From Pedobacter sp. Leaf41 (lineage in GTDB: Bacteria > Bacteroidota > Bacteroidia > Sphingobacteriales > Sphingobacteriaceae), in assembly GCF_001422545.1 (NCBI RefSeq), contig NZ_LMLE01000008.1, forward strand, positions 337,808-401,807: a stretch of 64,000 nucleotides of DNA, given 5' to 3'. Below are positions 57,332 to 64,000 of this stretch, one piece after another. The position numbers and the translations under genes are program-made. A model generated the notes under the pieces. It was not told the origin of the DNA and ran no database searches. It worked only from the letters and a program-made list of their open reading frames with translations. Numbering within the stretch: position 1 is the stretch's first letter; each line of letters opens with the position of its first letter.

Positions 57332-58027
57332 ATGTTAGCCAAAATGGTCTCTTCAATAGCTTTTAACTTGGGAATTCTTCTGCCAATTTTAGGACTGCTG
57401 TTTGTGGTTTGGGCGATAACCTTTATCGTTTATAGTGAAACATGGCAACTTCCTACTGCATTTATGCCTGTAGGTTTAGGCGCCTATATCTATCTGGAGC
57501 ATCATCCATGGAATTGGCTAATGCTTATGCCCTTGCTTTCTGCTCTCGTTTTTAATGTTAGTGCTGTATTGAGTAAGCCGAAATTTAGAGGTTGGGTAAG
57601 TTATTTGAATTACATCCTCCTTTTGCCCGTAGTAGTTTTATACTTTGTTAACTTTCGCTACCTCTTTAAAGATGATAGCCTTTTAAGAACTATTTTCGCC
57701 GGTCTGGGAATCCTTGCCTTGTTAATTTACGTCTCAAAATTTTGGCTATCGGATGTTATTCTACTCTTAATTAATCAACTCTACATAAAAGAAAGTAGGA
57801 ATTTCGAAACAACTATTGCAAATCGGTTCATAAAAGGTGTCGGTAAAACAAGAACTTTCCATGTAACAATAGGTGGTTTGGGCACTGTTGAAACCTCAGG
57901 ATTTTTCTATTTATATGTCGGTCTTAAAAATATAACACCTTATGATAAGGTGAGGATAAAATTAACAACAGGGTGTTTAGGTACTGAGTTTATCTCTGGC
58001 TTCCCCAGGCTAATATCAAGAACTTAA
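57332..58027 (+). CDS. Membrane protein of unknown function
   Basis: I use the ATG at 57332 (231 residues); a TTG at 57317 would add five. Four hydrophobic segments lie in the N-terminal 150 residues (about 9-35, 45-62, 66-82 and 92-110, with a further one near 120-140), followed by a soluble C-terminal part with basic strands such as TRTFHVTIGGLGTVETSGFF. No family is recognised. Convergent with the S9 peptidase gene. Open frame and position suggest a real gene. Confidence 0.6.
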   Translation: MLAKMVSSIAFNLGILLPILGLLFVVWAITFIVYSETWQLPTAFMPVGLGAYIYLEHHPWNWLMLMPLLSALVFNVSAVLSKPKFRGWVSYLNYILLLPVVVLYFVNFRYLFKDDSLLRTIFAGLGILALLIYVSKFWLSDVILLLINQLYIKESRNFETTIANRFIKGVGKTRTFHVTIGGLGTVETSGFFYLYVGLKNITPYDKVRIKLTTGCLGTEFISGFPRLISRT

Positions 58028-58062
58028 TAGCTTTCAGATGTGCTGGTTAGGTGAGGAGATCC

Positions 58063-60174
58063 TCACCACTCCATTCCAAGGTTTTGAAATACAAAACTCC
58101 ACACATCAGCTGCCTCCTCAATCATTTTTGTAGTCGGTTTCCCTGCGCCGTGTCCGGCATTGATATCCACTCTGATCAATATTGGATTCTCTCCTTGATA
58201 TTTTTCCTGAAGCGTAGCTGCAAACTTAAATGAATGTGCAGGTACTACACGGTCATCATGATCGGCAGTTGTAATCAATGTTGCCGGATAGTTCACACCA
58301 ACCTTAATGTTGTGAAGTGGTGAGTATTTGATCAGATAATCAAAATCTTCTTTTTTATTGCTGCTGCCGTATTCAACTACCCAACCCCAGCCGACAGTAA
58401 ATTTATGATAGCGTAACAGATCTAAAACGCCCACGGCAGGTAATGCAACTTTAAAAAGTTCTGGTCTTTGGGTCATGCAGGCACCTACTAAAAGCCCACC
58501 GTTCGATCCGCCCGAAATAGCGATTTTAGATGGATTGGTATATTTTTCTTTGATCAAAAATTCGGCTGCCGCAATAAAATCGTCAAAAACGTTTTGTTTC
58601 TTCTCCAGCATCCCACCTTTGTGCCAGGCTTCGCCATATTCGCTTCCACCGCGTAAACTCGGCTGAACATAAATACCGCCCTTTTCCAGGAATAGCATTC
58701 TTGATAAACTAAACCCTGGTGTTAAGCTCACCTGAAATCCTCCATAAGCATAAAGGAAAACCGGATTGTTGCCATTTAATTTAACTCCTTTTTTATGAAC
58801 GATGAACATCGGCACTTTAGTCCCGTCTTTTGAAGCATAAAATAGTTGTTTGGTTTCATAGTGATCAGTGTTAAACTTTAGGTCAGGTTTTTTATAAAGT
58901 ATAGATGTTGCATTTGCGATGTCATAACGATAGATAGTGCCAGGCGTGATGAAATTTGAGAAGGTATAAAAGAACTCTTTATCCTCCTTGTAAGCGCCAA
59001 AACCGATGGCGGTACCAATGTCGGGCAAGTCTACTTCCCTGATCTTTTTTCCTGCTAAATTATATTGAACAATATTTGTACTGGCATCTTTGAGATACGA
59101 TGCCCACAAAAAGCCACCTCCCGTATCTACGCCTTCCAACGCCAGGTTTGATTCCGGAATGATGGTTTCCCAATGGGCTGGAGCGTTGTTTTCAGGATCT
59201 ATGAGCACTACGCGTTTATTTTCTGCATCCAGATCAGTATTCAATAAAAGCTTGTCGCCAACATTGGCTATAATTCTGTGGTTATTTTCATAACCTTTAA
59301 CCAAAAGAGAAATTTTGCTGTTCGGAATCGTCAAATCTTGATAATGTAAAGCGTTACCACATGTTCCGGCACTTGCATAAATAACTAAGAAGCGCTCATC
59401 TTCTGTAACAACAGCTCCAAAATATAGGTTGGGATTGTTTTCATCTTCAAAAACAAGTTGATCATCTTCTTGTGGATCGCCTAATTTGTGATAGTAGATT
59501 TTTTGAAATTTATTGGCGGCAGATAAATCCGTACCCTTTTCAGGCTTATCGAATTTGCTGTAATAGAAGCCATCACCTCTCCAGGCCGCACCAGAAAATT
59601 TTGTCCATTGCAGCTCGTCTGCTAATTCCTTTTTTGAGGCAATTTCTCTGACGTAAATATTACTCCAATCAGATCCAGCCTGAGCGACGGAATAAGCAAC
59701 ATATTTTTTGTTATGAGAAAAACCGATTAGAGAAACAGCTGCGGTACCATCAGCAGTTAAATTATTGGGGTCTAAAAAAACTTCCTCTTCTCCGTCGAAA
59801 CCTTTTTTAATATACCAGATACTTTGGTTCTGAAGCCCGTTGTTTTTGGTGAAAAAGTAATACTCGCAAACCTTAAACGGAGCACCATTTTTGGGGTAGT
59901 TCCAAATTTCGGTCAGCTTTTTCTTAATCTCATCTCGGTAAGGAATTTGAGCTAAGTAGTGTTTCGTCACTTTATTTTCAGCGCTTACCCATGCTGCAGT
60001 TTCAGTTGATGTATCATTCTCCAGCCAACGATAGGGGTCGGCAACTTCGGTTCCAAAATAATGATCAACTGTACTGTCTTTTTTTGTTTTCGGATATTTC
60101 ATGAAGTCTCTTTTTTCAGCCTTGCAAGCTAACAGTATCACTGCAAATAAGCCAAATACAAATTGCTTTTTCAT
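58063..60174 (-). CDS. Prolyl oligopeptidase-family serine peptidase (S9A)
   Basis: The 703-residue protein has a lipobox-like N-terminus (FAVILLACKAEK), then a beta-propeller lid, then an alpha/beta-hydrolase domain. The nucleophile Ser557 is in SGGSNGGLL, the catalytic Asp is in TADHDDRV and the His in NAGHGAG. It cuts peptides after proline. As a lipoprotein it probably works in the periplasm or on the outer membrane. A short palindrome GGTGAGGA/TCCTCACC spans its stop codon. Confidence 0.93.
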   Translation of the reverse strand: MKKQFVFGLFAVILLACKAEKRDFMKYPKTKKDSTVDHYFGTEVADPYRWLENDTSTETAAWVSAENKVTKHYLAQIPYRDEIKKKLTEIWNYPKNGAPFKVCEYYFFTKNNGLQNQSIWYIKKGFDGEEEVFLDPNNLTADGTAAVSLIGFSHNKKYVAYSVAQAGSDWSNIYVREIASKKELADELQWTKFSGAAWRGDGFYYSKFDKPEKGTDLSAANKFQKIYYHKLGDPQEDDQLVFEDENNPNLYFGAVVTEDERFLVIYASAGTCGNALHYQDLTIPNSKISLLVKGYENNHRIIANVGDKLLLNTDLDAENKRVVLIDPENNAPAHWETIIPESNLALEGVDTGGGFLWASYLKDASTNIVQYNLAGKKIREVDLPDIGTAIGFGAYKEDKEFFYTFSNFITPGTIYRYDIANATSILYKKPDLKFNTDHYETKQLFYASKDGTKVPMFIVHKKGVKLNGNNPVFLYAYGGFQVSLTPGFSLSRMLFLEKGGIYVQPSLRGGSEYGEAWHKGGMLEKKQNVFDDFIAAAEFLIKEKYTNPSKIAISGGSNGGLLVGACMTQRPELFKVALPAVGVLDLLRYHKFTVGWGWVVEYGSSNKKEDFDYLIKYSPLHNIKVGVNYPATLITTADHDDRVVPAHSFKFAATLQEKYQGENPILIRVDINAGHGAGKPTTKMIEEAADVWSFVFQNLGMEW

Positions 60175-60278
60175 ATCGAAAAGGATTTATTTACTGTTAA
60201 ATGTTTTTCCCTTCGGGATGATTGCGCAGATACTTGGATTACAGAGATTTTTTTCTCTTATGTGGTTTTTTCCTTAGG

Positions 60279-60325
60279 ACTTCGGACTCCCGACTTCGGA
60301 CTCCAAACTTTTTCCTTCGGACTTT
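60279..60325. repeat. Short degenerate tandem repeats of CTTCGGACTCC
   Basis: ACTTCGGACTCC occurs two to three times in a row with small changes, upstream of lpxH. Similar low-complexity runs are known in Bacteroidota intergenic DNA. No function is implied. Confidence 0.6.
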
Positions 60326-60348
60326 TTCCACTACCTTTGAAGCCTTAC

Positions 60349-61089
60349 ATGAGCAAGAACATTTATTTCGCTTCTGACTTTCATTTAGGTACGCCGAGTT
60401 ACAGCGAAAGCCGTGCCCGTGAAAATCGTATTGTAAATTGGCTAAATTTTATTGAACCAACCTGCAGCGAATTGTTTTTAATGGGCGACATCTTCGATTT
60501 CTGGTTCGAATATGCAAAAGTTATCCCAAAGGGATTTATTCGTTTGCAAGGGAAGTTGGCCACAATGGCCGATGCTGGAATTAAAATCTACTTTTTTAAA
60601 GGCAACCATGATATGTGGGTTCGCGATTATTTTAGCCAGGAAATTGGCATGGAAATTATTGGCGATGAGAAAATTATTGAACGCAGTGGTAAGAAGTTTT
60701 ACCTCCATCATGGCGATGGGTTAGGGCCAGGCGATCATAAATATAAATTCTTGCGTAAAATATTTAGAAGTAAACTTTGCCAGTGGTTATTCGCTCGTTT
60801 ACATCCTAACTTTGGAATTGGCATTGCAAACGCCTGGAGCCAGGGAAGTAGGGCGGCTCAAACCGAAAAGGAGGTTTTTTTAGGTGAGGATAAGGAATGG
60901 CTGGCCATTTACGCCAAAGAGCAATTACAAAAAGAGCACTTCGATTATTTTATTTTCGGGCATAGGCATTTGCCTTTAGATATTAGTTTGGGTAATGGAA
61001 GCCGCTATGTAAATCTTGGTGAGTGGCTCAATTACAATTCTTACGCAGTTTTCGACGGGGCAGAATTAAAACTAGAATACTACAGATAA
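60349..61089 (+). CDS. lpxH: UDP-2,3-diacylglucosamine diphosphatase LpxH
   Basis: Starting at ATG 60349 (MSKNIYFASDFHLG) the enzyme is 246 residues. The longer frame runs through the simple repeats and has no family match. LpxH splits UDP-2,3-diacylglucosamine in lipid A synthesis. The metallophosphoesterase signature residues are all present: DFHLG, GDIFDFW, KGNHDMW, HHGDGLGPGD and FGHRHLP. It is a calcineurin-like dimanganese enzyme at the inner membrane. It stands alone between the S9 gene (divergent) and prfA. Confidence 0.9.
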   Translation: MSKNIYFASDFHLGTPSYSESRARENRIVNWLNFIEPTCSELFLMGDIFDFWFEYAKVIPKGFIRLQGKLATMADAGIKIYFFKGNHDMWVRDYFSQEIGMEIIGDEKIIERSGKKFYLHHGDGLGPGDHKYKFLRKIFRSKLCQWLFARLHPNFGIGIANAWSQGSRAAQTEKEVFLGEDKEWLAIYAKEQLQKEHFDYFIFGHRHLPLDISLGNGSRYVNLGEWLNYNSYAVFDGAELKLEYYR

Positions 61090-61509
61090 AATTTACAATC
61101 TCGTTTATATTGCTGATCAGAAAGATTTTTTAAGTTTTGGAAAGCAAAATCTGTAGAATCTACAGCGTCCCTCGTGCTTTACATTATAGTCCCGATTAGA
61201 AGGAAATCTGGAGCTGCCATTTCAATCCCGTTTAATTAATCAGGTCCTTGCTGCTATTTTAGAAACGTAAAGTTCAAAAAGGTGATTCCCTTCGTTTTTA
61301 AACCTGATATAAGTGTAAAGCCACCGATTTTCTCGGTGCTTGAAACGTTAGCAGGACTGCTGACCGCCATATTTACAGAACCATTCATTCCAAATCCTTT
61401 AAAAACTGTATCAGCCTGTTCCAAACAAATTCAGCTTTTTTGCTTATTTTTGCATTTCCTAAATTTTTGGCTAATACCAAACCAGGAGCATTTCAATTCG
61501 AATAATACT
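61090..61509. other. Intergenic interval before prfA with promoter box and hairpins
   Basis: No gene is seen. A 6-bp hairpin CTGTAG/CTACAG lies at 61152-61166, and ATCCCG-type pieces resembling the element near 55568 follow. A TATTTTTG -7-like box at 61445-61452 lies 57 bases before the prfA start and is the likely promoter. The longer reading frame upstream of prfA is not supported as coding. Confidence 0.45.
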
Positions 61510-62583
61510 ATGTTAGATAAGTTAGAAGCCATAAAACTACGTTGGGAAGATGTAGAAGAATCGTTGAGTAATCCAGATGTGATTCAGGATATGAAACGTT
61601 TTGCGGCTTTAAATAAAGAATATAAAGACTTGGGCAAAATTGTAGATGAGTATAAAATCTACAAAAATGTAATGAGTAATATTGATGCCAACAAGGAAAT
61701 TTTAGCGGTTGAAAAAGACCCTGAAATGCGGGAAATGGCCAAAGAGGAGCTCGATTTGTTGTTGAAACAACAAGAAGAAATGGAAAGCAATATCCGTTTA
61801 ATGTTGATTCCTAAAGATCCGGAAGATGCTAAAAATGCAGTTTTTGAAATTCGAGGCGGAACTGGTGGCGATGAGGCAGCTTTATTTGCTGGTGATTTAT
61901 ACCGCATGTATACCCGCTTTTTTGAAACTAAAGGATGGAAAGTAGAAACGGTTGATGTAACCGAAGGAACCGCTGGCGGTTATAAAGAGGTGATTTTGAA
62001 AGTGAGCGGCGATGATGTTTATGGCCAGCTAAAGTATGAGAGTGGTGTGCACCGCGTTCAACGTGTGCCAGATACTGAAACGCAGGGACGTGTGCATACT
62101 TCAGCTGCTTCGGTAGCTGTTTTACCAGAGGCTGAAGAAATTGATCTTTACATTAACCCAGCTGATATTGAGTTGCAGACCTCTCGTTCGGGTGGTGCTG
62201 GTGGACAAAATGTAAACAAAGTAGAGACCAAAGTGCAGCTAACGCACAAACCTTCGGGCATCGTGGTGGTTTGCCAGCAAGAACGTTCTCAGTTGGGTAA
62301 CCGGGTGATTGCTATGGAGATGTTGCGCAGTAAGCTGTACGACATTGAATTGCAGAAAAAAAACGGCGATATTGCTGCTAAACGTAAAACAATGGTTTCT
62401 ACAGGAGATCGTTCTGCCAAGATTAGAACTTACAACTACCCTCAGGGGCGTGTAACCGAACACCGTATTGGCTTAACCATGTATAATCTACCGACCATTA
62501 TGGATGGAGATATTCAAGAGATTATCGACGCATTACAGTTTGCTGAAAATGCTGAGAAAATGCAGGAAGGTGCTGGAAACTAG
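61510..62583 (+). CDS. prfA: Peptide chain release factor 1
   Basis: Starting at ATG 61510 ([17 protein letters not shown]) the factor has 357 residues. It releases finished proteins at UAA and UAG codons. The GGQ motif needed for hydrolysis is in [14 protein letters not shown]. Family segments [20 protein letters not shown] and [19 protein letters not shown] are intact. The earlier start at 61282 would add 76 unrelated residues across the promoter. It is followed 103 bases later by the first tRNA-Asp. Confidence 0.96.
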   Translation: MLDKLEAIKLRWEDVEESLSNPDVIQDMKRFAALNKEYKDLGKIVDEYKIYKNVMSNIDANKEILAVEKDPEMREMAKEELDLLLKQQEEMESNIRLMLIPKDPEDAKNAVFEIRGGTGGDEAALFAGDLYRMYTRFFETKGWKVETVDVTEGTAGGYKEVILKVSGDDVYGQLKYESGVHRVQRVPDTETQGRVHTSAASVAVLPEAEEIDLYINPADIELQTSRSGGAGGQNVNKVETKVQLTHKPSGIVVVCQQERSQLGNRVIAMEMLRSKLYDIELQKKNGDIAAKRKTMVSTGDRSAKIRTYNYPQGRVTEHRIGLTMYNLPTIMDGDIQEIIDALQFAENAEKMQEGAGN

Positions 62584-62610
62584 ACGATTAAAATTATTTT
62601 AAAATAAAAT

Positions 62611-62640
62611 TTGTAAATAAAGATATAGTCTCTATATTTG
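62611..62640 (+). promoter_or_regulatory. Promoter of tRNA-Asp copy 1
   Basis: TTG at 62611-62613 and TATATTTG at 62633-62640 are separated by 19 bases, the classic Bacteroidota TTG-N19-TAnnTTTG arrangement. The tRNA begins 47 bases downstream. Confidence 0.8.
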
Positions 62641-62686
62641 CAACCTCGAAAGAGGAAAGAGGTTCTAACTTTAAAGAGGAACAAAA

Positions 62687-62760
62687 GGAGTGGTAGTTCA
62701 GCTGGTTAGAATGCCTGCCTGTCACGCAGGAGGTCGCGGGTTCGAGTCCCGTCCATTCCG
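62687..62760 (+). tRNA. tRNA-Asp (GTC), copy 1
   Basis: All arms fold: acceptor GGAGTGG/CCATTCC with one G-T pair, D arm with GGTTAGA, anticodon stem CCTGC/GCAGG with loop CTGTCAC (anticodon GTC), and T arm CGGG-TTCGAGT-CCCG. Discriminator base G; CCA is not encoded. The gene is 74 nt. Copy 2 is identical. Promoter and terminator are both present. Confidence 0.97.
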
Positions 62761-62765
62761 CAACA

Positions 62766-62798
62766 AAAGCCTTAACTTGAAAAAGTTGAGGCTTTTTT
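62766..62798 (+). terminator. Terminator after tRNA-Asp copy 1
   Basis: A 13-bp stem AAAGCCTTAACTT with GAAA loop and T-run. The same structure follows each tRNA and tRNA-like copy here. Confidence 0.9.
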
Positions 62799-62819
62799 GT
62801 TTTCACACCAATATGCTCT

Positions 62820-63104
62820 ATGGCTTTCTGTATTTGCACTATTCTAAGCTTGAAAGATAATTCTTTTTATAAAGGATTTACTGAAAATCCTAATTCCAGA
62901 ATCATAGCGTATAATAATGGAGAATCAAAATACACCAGCTTAAAAATTCCTTGGCATTTTGTCGATCTGGAGGAAATGCCCTCAAAACGAGAGGCATTGA
63001 TTCGAGAAAGAGGTCTGAAAAAATATAGTCACCTTCAAATCAATCAATTTATTAACTCTCCGAAAAATGAGTTGTTGAAGATTTTGGGTGGTTCAGCTGG
63101 TTAG
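62820..63104 (+). CDS. Small GIY-YIG nuclease, copy 1
   Basis: The 94-residue protein is a stand-alone GIY-YIG domain like those often labelled UvrC-like in Bacteroidota. The two short motifs read CIC (position of GIY) and YKG at 17-19 (position of YIG). A conserved Arg27 is in NSRIIAYNNG and the metal-site Glu region is SKREALIRERGLKKY. The last codons and the TAG stop come from the start of a defective tRNA-Asp, giving the tail GGSAG. It lies 22 bases after a tRNA terminator. The loss of the Tyr in the first motif may reduce activity. The role as a homing-type enzyme is inferred. Confidence 0.82.
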   Translation: MAFCICTILSLKDNSFYKGFTENPNSRIIAYNNGESKYTSLKIPWHFVDLEEMPSKREALIRERGLKKYSHLQINQFINSPKNELLKILGGSAG

Positions 63105-63162
63105 ATTGCCTGTCTATCATCCCCAATAAGATTGGGGCCGGGTTCGAGTCCCGTCCATTCCG
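63086..63162 (+). pseudogene. Defective tRNA-Asp copy A with hairpin in place of the anticodon 3' arm
   Basis: The D-arm stretch TTCAGCTGGTTAGA and the whole T arm and 3' acceptor strand match tRNA-Asp. Between them the anticodon stem's 3' side and variable region are replaced by CCCCAAT-AAG-ATTGGGG (63121-63137). The acceptor 5' strand is damaged (GGGTGG). The GIY-YIG stop codon lies in its D-arm. Confidence 0.85.
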
Positions 63163-63167
63163 CAACA

Positions 63168-63200
63168 AAAGCCTTAACTTGAGAAAGTTGAGGCTTTTTT
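63168..63200 (+). terminator. Terminator after tRNA-like copy A
   Basis: Same stem as after tRNA copy 1 with one loop-side base changed, followed by a T-run. Confidence 0.85.
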
Positions 63201-63305
63201 ATTTTCTGAATGAAGAAAATGAAAATATATCAAATGAAATTCAGCAGGTTACGCATTTGATCCGCAAAATTTCGTTTAAAATAACGATTAAGTAAATATA
63301 GTGCC

Positions 63306-63313
63306 TATATTTG
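63306..63313 (+). promoter_or_regulatory. Promoter -7 box of tRNA-Asp copy 2
   Basis: TATATTTG, as before copy 1, and the leader AGAGGTTCTAACTTTAAAGA is also repeated. The -33 element is less clear than in copy 1. Confidence 0.65.
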
Positions 63314-63358
63314 CATTCCCGCAAGGGAAAGAGGTTCTAACTTTAAAGAGGGACAAAA

Positions 63359-63432
63359 GGAGTGGTAGTTCAGCTGGTTAGAATGCCTGCCTGTCACGCA
63401 GGAGGTCGCGGGTTCGAGTCCCGTCCATTCCG
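63359..63432 (+). tRNA. tRNA-Asp (GTC), copy 2
   Basis: Identical over all 74 bases to the tRNA at 62687-62760, 672 bases downstream, with the same leader and terminator. Functional by structure. Confidence 0.97.
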
Positions 63433-63437
63433 CAACA

Positions 63438-63470
63438 AAAGCCTTAACTTGAAAAAGTTGAGGCTTTTTT
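63438..63470 (+). terminator. Terminator after tRNA-Asp copy 2
   Basis: Identical stem, GAAA loop and T-run to that after copy 1. Confidence 0.9.
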
Positions 63471-63491
63471 GTTTTCACACCAATATGCTCT

Positions 63492-63785
63492 ATGGCTTTC
63501 TGTATTTACATTATCCTAAGCTTGAAAGATAATTCTTTTTATAAAGGATTTACTGAAAATCCTAATTCCAGAATCATAGCGCATAATAATGGAGAATCAA
63601 AATTCACCAGCTCAAAAACTCCTTGGTATTTTGTCTATCTGGAGGAAATGCCATCAAAACGAGAGGCATTGATTCGAGAAAGGGGTCTGAAAAAATATAG
63701 TCACCTTCAAATCAATCAACTTATTAACTCTCCGAAAAATGAGTTGTTGAAGATTGATTCGAGAAAGGGGTCTGAAAAAATATAG
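63492..63785 (+). CDS. Small GIY-YIG nuclease, copy 2, frameshifted C-terminus
   Basis: The 97-residue product is closely related to copy 1 but keeps a better first motif (CIYI) and FVYLEE, so the domain core is better preserved. YKG is at 17-19 and REALIRERGLKK is intact. After NELLK the reading frame enters a second copy of an 85-base tandem duplication out of frame, giving the unrelated tail IDSRKGSEKI. The core domain is complete, so activity may survive. It follows tRNA-Asp copy 2 and precedes tRNA-like copy B. Confidence 0.8.
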   Translation: MAFCIYIILSLKDNSFYKGFTENPNSRIIAHNNGESKFTSSKTPWYFVYLEEMPSKREALIRERGLKKYSHLQINQLINSPKNELLKIDSRKGSEKI

Positions 63786-63837
63786 TCACCTTCAAATCAA
63801 TCAACTTATTAACTCTCCGAAAAATGAGTTGTTGAAG
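63668..63837 (+). repeat. Perfect 85-bp tandem duplication in GIY-YIG copy 2
   Basis: 63668-63752 and 63753-63837 are identical. 85 is not a multiple of three, so the second copy is read out of frame. Copy 1 of the gene has a single unit. Confidence 0.95.
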
Positions 63838-63842
63838 ATTTT

Positions 63843-63919
63843 GGGTGGTTCAGCTGGTTAGAATGCCTGCCTGTCATCCCCAATAAGATTGGGGACGGGT
63901 TCGAGTCCCGTCCATTCCG
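63843..63919 (+). pseudogene. Defective tRNA-Asp copy B with hairpin in place of the anticodon 3' arm
   Basis: Same layout as copy A but closer to real tRNA-Asp: TTCAGCTGGTTAGAATGCCTGC and CTGTCA are kept, then CCCCAAT-AAG-ATTGGGG (63878-63894) replaces the rest of the anticodon arm and variable loop. The T arm and 3' acceptor strand are perfect. It cannot form a normal anticodon stem. Confidence 0.85.
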
Positions 63920-63924
63920 CAACA

Positions 63925-63957
63925 AAAGCCTTAACTTGAAAAAGTTGAGGCTTTTTT
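63925..63957 (+). terminator. Terminator after tRNA-like copy B
   Basis: Identical to the terminators that follow the two real tRNA genes. Confidence 0.85.
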
Positions 63958-63978
63958 GTTTTCACACCAATATGCTCT

Positions 63979-64000
63979 ATGGCTTTCTGTATTTACATTA
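63979..64000 (+). CDS. GIY-YIG nuclease copy 3, cut by the window end
   Basis: After tRNA-like copy B the same leader (TTTTCACACCAATATGCTCT) and ATG recur, and the first seven codons match copy 2 exactly. No real tRNA lies between copies 2 and 3. The array therefore continues beyond the window. Confidence 0.75.

Larger units (their letters stand above)
62737..63200 (+). mobile_element. Candidate tRNA-associated mini-element with GIY-YIG gene (unit 1)
   Basis: The 62-bp segment 62737-62798 (T arm, 3' acceptor strand and terminator of tRNA-Asp) is repeated at 63139-63200 with one mismatch. The two copies bracket a GIY-YIG gene and the remains of a tRNA, like the attachment-site duplication of an integrative element placed at the 3' end of a tRNA gene. 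Whether it moves is unknown; no integrase is seen. Tandem duplication of a tRNA cluster is the alternative. Confidence 0.45.

Noticed and set aside
60163..60348. Extension of lpxH overlapping the S9 gene start
   Set aside because: It includes simple repeats and overlaps a divergent gene; the enzyme's first metal motif directly follows the later ATG.
61282..61509. 76-residue extension of prfA
   Set aside because: Release factor 1 normally starts at MLDKLE; the extension crosses the promoter and intergenic repeats.
62594..62839. Minus-strand ORF of 81 codons across tRNA-Asp copy 1
   Set aside because: It is the antisense of the tRNA and its promoter; the peptide with GLEPATSCVTGRHSNQLNYH is a familiar false translation of tRNA antisense DNA.
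62600..64000. CRISPR array
   Set aside because: The repeats are long, complex and gene-containing, not short regular repeats with unique spacers, and there are no cas genes.

Overview
The window looks like a chromosomal segment of a Bacteroidota bacterium of the Sphingobacteriaceae, most like Pedobacter. This rests on the genes present: SusC/SusD pairs, a type IX secretion sorting domain, futalosine-route menaquinone genes, and a NagB fused to a PIG-L domain. It also rests on AT-rich intergenic DNA with TAnnTTTG promoter boxes. Assignment below family level is inference.

Region by region. Positions 1-11,200 hold housekeeping and regulatory genes: lptE, a receiver-less sigma-54 activator, miaB, a histidine kinase, a paired DNA-repair radical SAM module, an HD phosphohydrolase, a small HTH protein, a THUMP methyltransferase and a DUF3127 protein. 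Positions 11,239-13,033 are an inserted islet between two 70-bp direct repeats that copy the stop codon and terminator of the DUF3127 gene. The islet carries a Tae4-like peptidoglycan amidase (toxin) tip without a recognisable N-terminus, then a small secreted protein in the immunity position. Positions 13,254-24,536 hold a histidine kinase and response regulator, mqnD and mqnB, queD-like, folE, fabD, a very large NtrY-like kinase and a coiled-coil membrane protein.

Positions 24,743-55,499 form a glycan-use region. It includes a GH10-like hydrolase, an HGSNAT-like membrane acyltransferase, a LacI regulator, nagB-PIG-L, anmK and two SusC/SusD pairs. A DeoR regulator lies divergent to the second pair, with clear repeated TGCGT motifs between them. 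A DUF4397 lipoprotein, a T9SS surface protein, a beta-barrel protein, an S41 protease and GH29, GH92 and GH2 enzymes follow. Together they suggest uptake and breakdown of fucosylated, mannose- and GlcNAc-containing glycans (N-glycan-like), with GlcNAc and anhydro-MurNAc fed into central metabolism.

Positions 55,707-62,583 return to housekeeping: a 2Fe-2S ferredoxin with its likely reductase, an S9 peptidase, lpxH and prfA.

Positions 62,600-64,000 are the most unusual part. Two identical tRNA-Asp genes, each with promoter and terminator, are followed by small GIY-YIG nuclease ORFs. The two GIY-YIG ORFs that can be followed to their ends each run up to a defective tRNA-Asp copy in which a short hairpin replaces the 3' half of the anticodon arm. 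The modules are repeated and run off the window end. They look like a tRNA-associated repeat or homing-type element.
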